Shown piece by piece: positions 57,664-64,000 of a stretch of 64,000 nucleotides of DNA. A program made the position numbers and the translations under genes. Positions within the stretch are counted from its first letter, which is position 1. Every line of letters starts with the position of its first letter. This DNA comes from Leclercia sp. AS011 (lineage in GTDB: Bacteria; Pseudomonadota; Gammaproteobacteria; Enterobacterales; Enterobacteriaceae). The notes beneath the pieces were generated by a model. The model was not told the origin of the DNA. It worked only from the letters and a program-made list of their open reading frames with translations, and made no database searches. The stretch spans positions 124,001-188,000 of the forward strand of contig NZ_JBBCMA010000003.1 in the NCBI RefSeq assembly GCF_037152535.1, in the 5' to 3' direction.

Positions 57664-58656
57664 ATGAGTCAGAATACGCTGAAAGTTCATGATTTAAATG
57701 AAGACGCGGAATTTGATGAGAACGGAGCTGAGGTTTTTGACGAAAAAGCCTTAGTAGAAGAGGAACCCAGTGATAATGATTTAGCTGAAGAAGAGCTGTT
57801 ATCGCAGGGTGCCACTCAACGTGTGCTGGACGCGACTCAGCTTTACCTTGGGGAGATTGGATACTCCCCACTGTTAACAGCGGAAGAAGAAGTTTACTTC
57901 GCGCGCCGGGCATTGCGTGGTGATGTAGCTTCACGCCGTCGTATGATTGAAAGTAACCTGCGTCTGGTGGTCAAGATTGCCCGTCGTTACAGCAATCGTG
58001 GTCTGGCTTTGCTGGATCTGATTGAAGAGGGCAACCTGGGGCTGATCCGCGCGGTAGAGAAATTTGACCCTGAACGTGGGTTCCGTTTCTCAACATACGC
58101 GACGTGGTGGATCCGACAGACCATCGAACGGGCAATCATGAACCAAACCCGTACGATCCGTCTGCCGATTCACATCGTGAAAGAGCTGAACGTCTATCTG
58201 CGTACCGCACGCGAGTTGTCCCATAAACTGGACCACGAGCCAAGCGCGGAAGAGATTGCCGAGCAGCTGGATAAACCGGTTGATGATGTAAGCCGTATGC
58301 TGCGTCTCAACGAGCGTATTACCTCCGTCGACACCCCGCTGGGTGGCGATTCCGAGAAAGCGCTGCTGGACATCCTGGCCGATGAAAAAGACAACGGCCC
58401 GGAAGACACCACGCAGGACGATGATATGAAACAGAGCATCGTCAAATGGCTGTTCGAACTGAACGCCAAACAGCGTGAAGTGCTGGCACGTCGTTTCGGT
58501 CTGCTGGGGTATGAAGCTGCGACACTGGAAGACGTCGGTCGTGAAATCGGCCTGACCCGTGAACGTGTTCGTCAGATTCAGGTTGAAGGTCTGCGTCGCC
58601 TGCGTGAAATCCTGCAGGGTCAAGGGCTGAATATCGAAGCGCTGTTCCGCGAGTAA
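57664..58656 (+). CDS. rpoS: RpoS, sigma-38 (sigma S)
   Basis: Stationary-phase and general stress sigma factor. 330 residues as in E. coli. Sigma 1.2, 2 ([22 protein letters not shown], the -10-binding 2.4), 3 and 4 ([21 protein letters not shown], the -35-binding HTH) are intact. ATG at 57664 follows GGAG (AGGAGCCACCTTT). 60 bp after nlpD. CsrB, BarA and RelA, also here, converge on RpoS physiology. Confidence 0.97.
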   Translation: MSQNTLKVHDLNEDAEFDENGAEVFDEKALVEEEPSDNDLAEEELLSQGATQRVLDATQLYLGEIGYSPLLTAEEEVYFARRALRGDVASRRRMIESNLRLVVKIARRYSNRGLALLDLIEEGNLGLIRAVEKFDPERGFRFSTYATWWIRQTIERAIMNQTRTIRLPIHIVKELNVYLRTARELSHKLDHEPSAEEIAEQLDKPVDDVSRMLRLNERITSVDTPLGGDSEKALLDILADEKDNGPEDTTQDDDMKQSIVKWLFELNAKQREVLARRFGLLGYEAATLEDVGREIGLTRERVRQIQVEGLRRLREILQGQGLNIEALFRE

Positions 58657-58676
58657 GCCACTTTTCGTCAAAAAAA

Positions 58677-58701
58677 GGCCCGTCGAGAGACGGGCCTTTT
58701 T
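58677..58701. terminator. Terminator between rpoS and the NTF2-like gene
   Basis: Stem GGCCCGTC / GACGGGCC with loop GAGA, T-run 58697-58701 for rpoS and A-run (58671-58676) on the other side, so it works for both strands. Confidence 0.8.
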
Positions 58702-58709
58702 CTTTTGGG

Positions 58710-59087
58710 CTACGGCTGTGCCGTTTCGTGCAGCAGACGCCAGGTTATCCCATCGCCTTCCTGATTAAGCACCGCGGTTGACCAACGCACGTTGACGGGC
58801 TGGTCCGGCCGGGTTTGCGTCTCCCGATAGTGAAGCACCGCGCCCTGGGCCCACGCCTGCCGCGTCGTTAATTCGTCAATGACGATCTTCAGGCCGGGAC
58901 GGCTTCCGCGCTGGCTCTCCAGAAAACGGGCCAGGCCGTTATAGTCGACCTGCACACCACCCGGCGGGATCATCAGAAAATCCGGGCTGAAGCGGGCGAG
59001 CAGGGCGTCGTAATCGCCTTCGCCTTTGCCTAACCAGTTTTCAAGCGCAATGTGGAGGTCGATAATGTCGTGTTCGAAAGGTGTCAT
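58710..59087 (-). CDS. NTF2-like (SnoaL/DUF4440) small protein
   Basis: 125 residues with the cone-shaped NTF2/SnoaL pattern (LHIALENWLGKGEGDYDALLARFSPDFLMIPPGG) and a C-terminal RWSTAVLNQEGDGITWRLLHET typical of DUF4440. Function unknown: such proteins bind small hydrophobic molecules or act as stand-alone enzymes. Coupled to the MFS gene by an ATGA overlap (59084-59087), so the two are made together. Confidence 0.8.
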   Translation of the reverse strand: MTPFEHDIIDLHIALENWLGKGEGDYDALLARFSPDFLMIPPGGVQVDYNGLARFLESQRGSRPGLKIVIDELTTRQAWAQGAVLHYRETQTRPDQPVNVRWSTAVLNQEGDGITWRLLHETAQP

Positions 59088-60286
59088 GAATTCTCCTGTC
59101 GCAGCTGGGTGAGCACCTGCGTATTGTTAAGACGAAAAACATACAGTACAGGCAACAAGGTCATGCCTGCGGCAAAAATAAACATCCCGTGCCACGCGGC
59201 GAGCGGTGGCAGCCAGAGCTGCGCCAGGTTCAGCGCCTGCGCCAGCAGCAGGGCACCGGCAAAAAAGCTCAGTTGACGATTGAGATTCCACAGGGCGCTG
59301 GCATCCGGCATATCTTCCCGGCGCGTGGTCAGAAACGCGCTGCTCTGAGCCGTGCTGCTGCACAGGCTTCCTCCCGCGCCCATCAGGGTAAACGCGACGG
59401 CAGGCAACAGCGTTGACAAGCTGACGTCAATCAAAAGCAGAATACCCGCCGCCTGCAACAGGCAGCCGATGACGAACAGCGGTCGGGGGCCGATGCGGTT
59501 AAAATAGCGGCCCGTCGCCGTGATGGCTATAAACGATGCCACAGACCACGGCAGCATCAGCATTCCCGTTGCGGTTGGGCTCATGTTCGCCTCGTGCTGC
59601 AGATAAAACATCCCCGTGACGTTCACCCCAATAAACATACCGGGTACACAGACATAGACCAGCATGGAAAAACGCAAAAGCGGGTCTGCGAGCAGAGGCA
59701 GGTTTAGCAGCCTGGCCACTTTCATTGCGGGCATTTCGTGCTTAAGCCACAGGCAGGCCAGAGCAAAGGTCACGAGGGCAACCGGAAGCGTGGCGAAAAA
59801 TATCCATCGCCAGTTTAGCGTCTGCACCAGCAGGCCTCCGACAGCAGGGGAGCAGGCGGGAGCGAGCAACGCTACGAGCATGACCGCGGAGGAGAGCCGG
59901 GCGCGCTCGTGAGGCTTAAACTGCTGCCAGGTCAGGGCCTGTCCGACGGGTATCAACAGGCCACCTCCCACCCCTTGCAGCACGCGCCAGGCGATCAGGC
60001 TTTCAAGCGATGCGGACAAGCCTGCCGCAACAGAGGCTGCACTGAACAAAAAAAGCGAGAGCAGGATGACGTGCCTTGGCCCGATGCGTCGCGTCAGCAC
60101 AGAGCTGAACGGGATCACCAGCGTCAGGCCGGCAATGTACCCGTTACTGACCCAGGCAAGCGTGGAAGGCGTGGCGTTAAAATCGTGAGCCATCGCCGGA
60201 AAGGCGACGCTGGCAATGAACATGTTGATCAGATCTAGAAAAAAGCCCAGCAGATAGACTGCGGCGACTTTGCTGCGATACGTCAT
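59084..60286 (-). CDS. MFS transporter, DHA2/EmrB-like
   Basis: 400-residue transporter with about 12 hydrophobic segments and the motif YIAGLTLVIPFSSVLTRRIGPRHVIL (loop 2-3) and LQGVGGGLLIPVGQALT (motif C-like). Typical drug:H+ antiporter; substrate unknown. First gene of a two-gene unit with the NTF2-like protein; divergent from a LysR gene with a strong palindrome between. Not in E. coli at this spot. Confidence 0.8.
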   Translation of the reverse strand: MTYRSKVAAVYLLGFFLDLINMFIASVAFPAMAHDFNATPSTLAWVSNGYIAGLTLVIPFSSVLTRRIGPRHVILLSLFLFSAASVAAGLSASLESLIAWRVLQGVGGGLLIPVGQALTWQQFKPHERARLSSAVMLVALLAPACSPAVGGLLVQTLNWRWIFFATLPVALVTFALACLWLKHEMPAMKVARLLNLPLLADPLLRFSMLVYVCVPGMFIGVNVTGMFYLQHEANMSPTATGMLMLPWSVASFIAITATGRYFNRIGPRPLFVIGCLLQAAGILLLIDVSLSTLLPAVAFTLMGAGGSLCSSTAQSSAFLTTRREDMPDASALWNLNRQLSFFAGALLLAQALNLAQLWLPPLAAWHGMFIFAAGMTLLPVLYVFRLNNTQVLTQLRQENS

Positions 60287-60357
60287 GGTGGATCCTCCGG
60301 TGAGGTGGCGTATCGTATCGGCCCGGCAGGCACGGATAAACCTGACAAAGCGCGATA

Positions 60358-60382
60358 TACTGTCAAAATCATTTTGACAGTA
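60358..60382. promoter_or_regulatory. 25-bp palindrome between the MFS and LysR genes
   Basis: Perfect 11-bp arms TACTGTCAAAA (60358-60368) and TTTTGACAGTA (60372-60382) around TCA. It overlaps a plus-strand -10-like TATACT (60356-60361). It lies 12 bp before the LysR start and 71 bp before the MFS start, so one regulator could control both. Probably the operator of the adjacent LysR protein. Confidence 0.75.
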
Positions 60383-60394
60383 AAAAGAGCGATG

Positions 60395-61282
60395 ATGATT
60401 AACTTACAGCGCACGCAGATGTTTGTTGCGGTGGCCGACACCGGCAGTTTCACGGCGGCAGCGGATGCGATGGGCCTGACAAAAGCGGTGGTCAGCTTCA
60501 ATATTCGCCAGCTCGAAGCGGAGCTGGGCGTCACCCTGCTGCTGCGATCCACCCGCCGTCTGACGTTAACCGAGGCGGGCGCGCTGTTTCATCAGCGCAG
60601 CGTCGCGCTTCTGAAAGAAGCAGAGCAGTTGCAGCATGATGTCCGTGCCAACCATGCGGGGCTCACAGGGGAACTGCGGATCACCACCACGCCGGAGTAT
60701 GGCTCGCAGGTCGTGGTGCCGCTGCTGGCAAGGTTTAGCCAGCAGCACCCGGATCTTCGCGTGCGTCATGTTTCGTCGTCACTGCACGCCGACCTTATCT
60801 CGGAGCGCTTTGACGTGGCCATCCGGCTGGGAACGCTTGCCGATTCGCGCTACCACGCTGCGCTGATTTCGCACTTCTCCATTCTCCCCGTCGCGACGCC
60901 CGAGTGGCTCGTTAGACATCCGGTCGAATCGCTGGCGCAGCTGGCGCAGGCCGACTGGATTATTCACGAGCGCGTCGCCTCGCCGCTGCACTGGCAGGTG
61001 AAAGATGCCAGCGGTACGCCTGAAGCACTGGAGATTAAAAAAGCGCCGCGTCTGTTTGCCGACAGCGCGCAGGCGCTCATGGCCTTTGCGCTGGCGGGAG
61101 GTGGAGTGGCGTTACTGCCGGAATGGCTGGCGCGCGATGCGCTTGATGCGGGAAAACTGGTCCCGGTTTTACCGGGCTATACCTTTGCGCAGCAGGGCAT
61201 CTATGCGGTCTATCCTGATGCCCGGCATGTGCCCGCGAAGGTGCGCACCTTTATTGATTTTATGCGCACCAGCGTGAATTAA
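60395..61282 (+). CDS. LysR-family transcriptional regulator
   Basis: 295 residues from the ATG at 60395 (another ATG at 60392). N-terminal HTH (about 2-60; GSFTAAADAMGLTKAVVSFNIRQLEAELG) and LysR substrate domain, RTQ-type (PF03466). Close to the CrgA/AaeR-like set that controls drug exporters. The frame upstream of 60392 covers the palindrome and is not preferred. It is divergent from the MFS gene and likely controls it. The 3' end overlaps hosA by 4 nt. Confidence 0.85.
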   Translation: MINLQRTQMFVAVADTGSFTAAADAMGLTKAVVSFNIRQLEAELGVTLLLRSTRRLTLTEAGALFHQRSVALLKEAEQLQHDVRANHAGLTGELRITTTPEYGSQVVVPLLARFSQQHPDLRVRHVSSSLHADLISERFDVAIRLGTLADSRYHAALISHFSILPVATPEWLVRHPVESLAQLAQADWIIHERVASPLHWQVKDASGTPEALEIKKAPRLFADSAQALMAFALAGGGVALLPEWLARDALDAGKLVPVLPGYTFAQQGIYAVYPDARHVPAKVRTFIDFMRTSVN

Positions 61283-61686
61283 TCGTGCATCATCTTTTTG
61301 ATGAGAGCAGAGAACTGCTCCCGCTCGGCCTTGTTGAGACGCCCTAAAAACGCCTCATCCACCTCGTTGCCCACCGGTTTAGAGCCCGCAAGCAGGGCTT
61401 CACCTTCTGGCGTCAGGAAGACAAACCGGCGGCGCTTATCTGCCGGATCGTGCTCGCGTTTGACCAGTCCGCGAGCTTCCATCCGGCTCAGCATTTCCGC
61501 CAGGGTCGCTTTGGTACTAACCGCCACTTCGGTCAATGCCACCTGCTCAATGCCCGGATGTTCGGCAATTGAGCGCATAACCGCGTACTGCGGTTTGGTC
61601 AGCTCTGGTAGGGCATGCTGCCACTGCGCGGTATGCTGTTGAAAAAGCTGACGTAACAGGTGGAACGCCTCTTGTCTTAGTTCCAT
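61279..61686 (-). CDS. hosA: HosA, MarR-family regulator
   Basis: 135 residues from the ATG at 61686 (MELRQEAF), matching E. coli HosA in length; a GTG at 61692 would add two. Winged HTH: VALTEVAVSTKATLAEMLSRMEARGLVKREHD. Known to repress the hydroxyarylic acid decarboxylase operon and to be released by 4-hydroxybenzoate. It is divergent from that operon here (61859 on), and palindromes lie in the gap. GGAG lies 5 nt before the ATG. Confidence 0.9.
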   Translation of the reverse strand: MELRQEAFHLLRQLFQQHTAQWQHALPELTKPQYAVMRSIAEHPGIEQVALTEVAVSTKATLAEMLSRMEARGLVKREHDPADKRRRFVFLTPEGEALLAGSKPVGNEVDEAFLGRLNKAEREQFSALIKKMMHD

Positions 61687-61769
61687 GAACACTCCGACGC
61701 AAAAATTCTCTCTCTATGATAGCCGCTATTGCTCTCTATTTTAACGCGGCATGTTTTAGCCATTCGTGT

Positions 61770-61787
61770 GATCGTATGCGAACGATC
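61770..61787. promoter_or_regulatory. Palindrome GATCGT/ACGATC in the hosA-ecdB gap
   Basis: Arms GATCGT (61770-61775) and ACGATC (61782-61787), 6-bp gap. A second possible regulator site in the divergent region. Weaker than the 61825 palindrome. Confidence 0.4.
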
Positions 61788-61819
61788 TTGCCAGAAAAGC
61801 GATCCGGGAGTAGCTTAAT

Positions 61820-61840
61820 TATAATGTTCGTGTACGAACA
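61820..61840 (+). promoter_or_regulatory. Palindrome and -10 of the decarboxylase operon
   Basis: TGTTCGT-GT-ACGAACA at 61825-61840 (7-bp perfect arms) overlaps a TATAAT (61820-61825). A repressor bound here would cover the -10 and start point. The adjacent HosA (MarR family) is the natural ligand-sensing candidate. The DNA pattern is direct; the protein assignment is inference. Confidence 0.7.
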
Positions 61841-61858
61841 AATTGATTGAGGTGCTGA

Positions 61859-62461
61859 ATGAGATTGATAGTGGGGATGACAGGGGCGACCGGTGCGCCG
61901 CTCGGGGTGGCACTGCTGCAGGCGCTGCGCGACATGCCGGAAGTGGAAACTCACCTGGTGATGTCGAAGTGGGCTAAAACCACCATCGAGCTGGAAACGC
62001 CCTATACCGCTCAGGACGTTGCCGCTCTGGCCGATGTGGTCCACAGCCCGGCGGATCAGGCCGCCACTATCTCCTCCGGTTCGTTTCGTACCGACGGCAT
62101 GATCGTTATCCCCTGCAGCATGAAAACGCTGGCGGGGATCCGCGCTGGCTACGCCGAAGGGCTGGTGGGGCGTGCTGCTGACGTGGTGTTGAAAGAGGGG
62201 CGCAAGCTGGTGCTGGTCCCGCGGGAAACGCCGCTCAGCACTATCCACCTGGAGAACATGCTGGCTCTTTCGCGCATGGGCGTGGCGATGGTGCCGCCCA
62301 TGCCCGCCTATTACAACCACCCGCAAACCGCCGATGATATTACCCAACACATTGTGACCCGGGTGCTCGACCAGTTTGGTCTGGAGCATAGCAAAGCCCG
62401 TCGCTGGAAAGGTTTGCAGGCGGCCAGAAATTTTTCACAGGAGAATGAACATGGCATTTGA
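61859..62461 (+). CDS. ecdB: UbiX-like flavin prenyltransferase, EcdB/VdcB type
   Basis: Makes prenylated FMN for the partner decarboxylase. 200 residues. The flavin motif MTGATGAPLGVALLQAL (6-22) and SSGSFRTDGMIVIPCSMKTLAGIRAGYA are typical of UbiX/Pad1. First gene of the hydroxyarylic acid (vanillate/4-hydroxybenzoate) decarboxylase operon. The last 11 nt overlap ecdC. TTGAGG before the ATG. Other names: pad1, vdcB, kpdB. Confidence 0.88.
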   Translation: MRLIVGMTGATGAPLGVALLQALRDMPEVETHLVMSKWAKTTIELETPYTAQDVAALADVVHSPADQAATISSGSFRTDGMIVIPCSMKTLAGIRAGYAEGLVGRAADVVLKEGRKLVLVPRETPLSTIHLENMLALSRMGVAMVPPMPAYYNHPQTADDITQHIVTRVLDQFGLEHSKARRWKGLQAARNFSQENEHGI

Positions 62462-63875
62462 TGATTTGAGAAGCTTCCTGCAGGCGCTCGATGAGCAAGG
62501 GCAACTGCTGAAAATTCAGGAAGAAGTGAACGCTGAGCCGGATCTGGCGGCGGCGGCCAACGCTACCGGGCGCATAGGCGATGGCGCGCCTGCACTATGG
62601 TTTGACAACATTCGCGGCTTTACCGACGCCCGCGTGGCCATGAACACCATCGGCTCCTGGCAGAACCATGCCATCTCGATGGGGCTGCCGCCGAATACGC
62701 CGGTTAAAAAGCAGATCGATGAGTTTATTCGCCGCTGGGATAAGTTCCCGGTTACGCCGGAGCGTCGTGCCAACCCGGCATGGGCAGAGAACACCGTCGA
62801 CGGCGAGGCGATCAACCTGTTCGACATACTGCCGCTGTTTCGCCTGAACGACGGCGACGGCGGGTTCTATCTCGATAAAGCCTGCGTGGTCTCCCGGGAT
62901 CCGCTGGATCCGGATAACTTCGGCAAACAGAACGTTGGCATTTATCGAATGGAAGTAAAGGGCAAACGCAAACTCGGCCTGCAGCCGGTGCCGATGCACG
63001 ATATCGCCCTGCACCTGCATAAAGCGGAAGAGCGGGGCCAGGATCTGCCGATTGCGATCACCCTGGGCAACGATCCGATTATCACCCTGATGGGGGCCAC
63101 GCCGCTGAAGTACGATCAGTCGGAATATGAGATGGCGGGTGCGCTGCGCGAAAGTCCGTATCCCATCGCCACCGCACCGCTGACCGGTTTTGATGTGCCC
63201 TGGGGATCGGAAGTGATCCTCGAAGGGGTCATTGAGGGGCGTAAACGCGAAATCGAAGGGCCGTTCGGGGAGTTCACCGGGCATTACTCCGGTGGCCGTA
63301 ACATGACCGTGGTGCGTATCGACAAAGTCTCGTACCGTACAAAACCGATTTTTGAGTCGCTCTATCTCGGCATGCCCTGGACCGAAATTGACTACCTGAT
63401 GGGCCCGGCAACCTGTGTGCCGCTCTATCAGCAGCTGAAAGCCGAGTTCCCGGAAGTGCAGGCGGTGAACGCGATGTACACCCACGGCCTGCTGGCGATC
63501 ATCTCCACTAAAAAACGCTACGGCGGCTTTGCCCGCGCCGTTGGCCTGCGGGCGATGACTACGCCGCACGGGCTGGGCTACGTGAAGATGGTGATCATGG
63601 TAGATGAGGATGTCGATCCGTTTAACCTGCCGCAGGTGATGTGGGCGTTGTCATCGAAAGTGAACGCCGCGGGGGATCTGGTGCAGCTGCCGAATATGTC
63701 AGTGCTGGAGCTGGATCCGGGTTCAAGCCCGGCAGGGATCACTGACAAACTGATTATCGACGCCACCACGCCGGTAGCTCCGGATCTCCGCGGCCATTAC
63801 AGCCAGCCGGTACAGGATCTGCCTGAAACCAAAGCCTGGGCAGAAAAACTGACCGCCATGCTGGCCGCACGTTAA
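62451..63875 (+). CDS. ecdC: UbiD-like hydroxyarylic acid decarboxylase, EcdC/VdcC type
   Basis: 474-residue prFMN-dependent decarboxylase that turns 4-hydroxybenzoate, protocatechuate or vanillate to the phenol. REIEGPFGEFTGHYSGG carries the glutamates of the UbiD catalytic set. AGGAG lies 10 nt before the ATG at 62451 (MAFDDL); upstream in-frame residues are inside ecdB and not used. The exact substrate is unknown. Confidence 0.88.
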   Translation: MAFDDLRSFLQALDEQGQLLKIQEEVNAEPDLAAAANATGRIGDGAPALWFDNIRGFTDARVAMNTIGSWQNHAISMGLPPNTPVKKQIDEFIRRWDKFPVTPERRANPAWAENTVDGEAINLFDILPLFRLNDGDGGFYLDKACVVSRDPLDPDNFGKQNVGIYRMEVKGKRKLGLQPVPMHDIALHLHKAEERGQDLPIAITLGNDPIITLMGATPLKYDQSEYEMAGALRESPYPIATAPLTGFDVPWGSEVILEGVIEGRKREIEGPFGEFTGHYSGGRNMTVVRIDKVSYRTKPIFESLYLGMPWTEIDYLMGPATCVPLYQQLKAEFPEVQAVNAMYTHGLLAIISTKKRYGGFARAVGLRAMTTPHGLGYVKMVIMVDEDVDPFNLPQVMWALSSKVNAAGDLVQLPNMSVLELDPGSSPAGITDKLIIDATTPVAPDLRGHYSQPVQDLPETKAWAEKLTAMLAAR

Positions 63876-63888
63876 TAAGGAGGGGAAA

Positions 63889-64000
63889 ATGATTTGTCCA
63901 CGTTGTGCCGATGAACATATTGAGGTGATGGCAACGTCGCCGGTAAAAGATGTCTGGACCGTATACCAGTGCCAGCACTGCCTCTACACCTGGCGAGACA
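63889..64000 (+). CDS. ecdD: EcdD/VdcD small subunit (5' part only)
   Basis: First 37 codons, cut by the window edge. MICPRCADEHIEV and YQCQHCLYTWR show two CxxC pairs, a zinc ribbon. It is the third gene of the ecdBCD operon, 13 bp after ecdC, with AGGAGGGG before the ATG; the family protein is about 78 residues. Confidence 0.85.
   Translation, partial: MICPRCADEHIEVMATSPVKDVWTVYQCQHCLYTWRD

Noticed and set aside
58710..64000. A genomic island after rpoS
   Set aside because: No integrase, tRNA target, direct repeats or clear change in composition; the hosA-ecdBCD part is a common rpoS-linked arrangement.

Overview
This window is ordinary chromosome from a gammaproteobacterium of the Enterobacteriaceae. 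Gene order, protein lengths and many near-identical motifs match the Escherichia coli recD-to-rpoS region. A siroheme-synthase gene in front of cysDNC, the rpoS-hosA-decarboxylase arrangement and REP-like intergenic palindromes point to an Enterobacter, Lelliottia or Klebsiella-type species rather than E. coli itself. No integrase, transposase, phage gene, plasmid gene or CRISPR array was found.

Layout, left to right. 1-15200: the 3' part of recD, argA (two ARG boxes), amiC, three identical initiator tRNA genes, mltA, the tcdA/csdE/csdA sulfur-relay genes, lipoprotein ygdI, the sRNA GcvB divergent from gcvA, ygdD, rlmM, xni, sdaB and sdaC. 15700-20900: ppnN, queF, syd, the sRNA CsrB with an upstream GacA/UvrY-type palindrome, yqcC, truC, yqcA. 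21200-26500: a D-glucarate operon (gudP, gudX, gudD) followed by a glycerate 2-kinase gene. 26570-37080: barA, rlmD, relA, mazG, pyrG, eno. 37130-40390: an accessory sugar locus (RpiR regulator, MalX-like PTS IIBC, NanE-like epimerase). 40440-51890: queE, queD and the sulfate-assimilation genes cysJIH, iap, cysG-like, cysDNC. 51940-58660: ygbE, ftsB, ispD, ispF, truD, surE, pcm, nlpD, rpoS. 58710-64000: a small MFS/NTF2-like/LysR locus, then hosA and the start of the hydroxyarylic acid decarboxylase operon.

How the parts connect. BarA, encoded here, activates UvrY, which drives csrB, also encoded here; CsrB titrates CsrA. RelA, RpoS, SurE and Pcm belong to starvation and stationary-phase physiology. 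QueD, QueE and QueF are three steps of queuosine synthesis. CysJIH, CysDNC and a siroheme synthase together cover sulfate to sulfide apart from uptake. GcvB/GcvA and SdaBC concern glycine, serine and amino-acid transport.

Compared with E. coli, the fuc operon (rlmM/xni), mazEF (relA/mazG), the ygc block (eno/queE and queE/queD) and CRISPR-Cas (cysH/iap) are missing. The most unusual items are the PTS-NanE locus, a 19-residue in-frame gap in the dehydrogenase domain of the CysG-like protein, and two strong uncharacterised palindromic operators (60358-60382 and 61825-61840). I found no clearly new biological system; most of the window is conserved housekeeping DNA.
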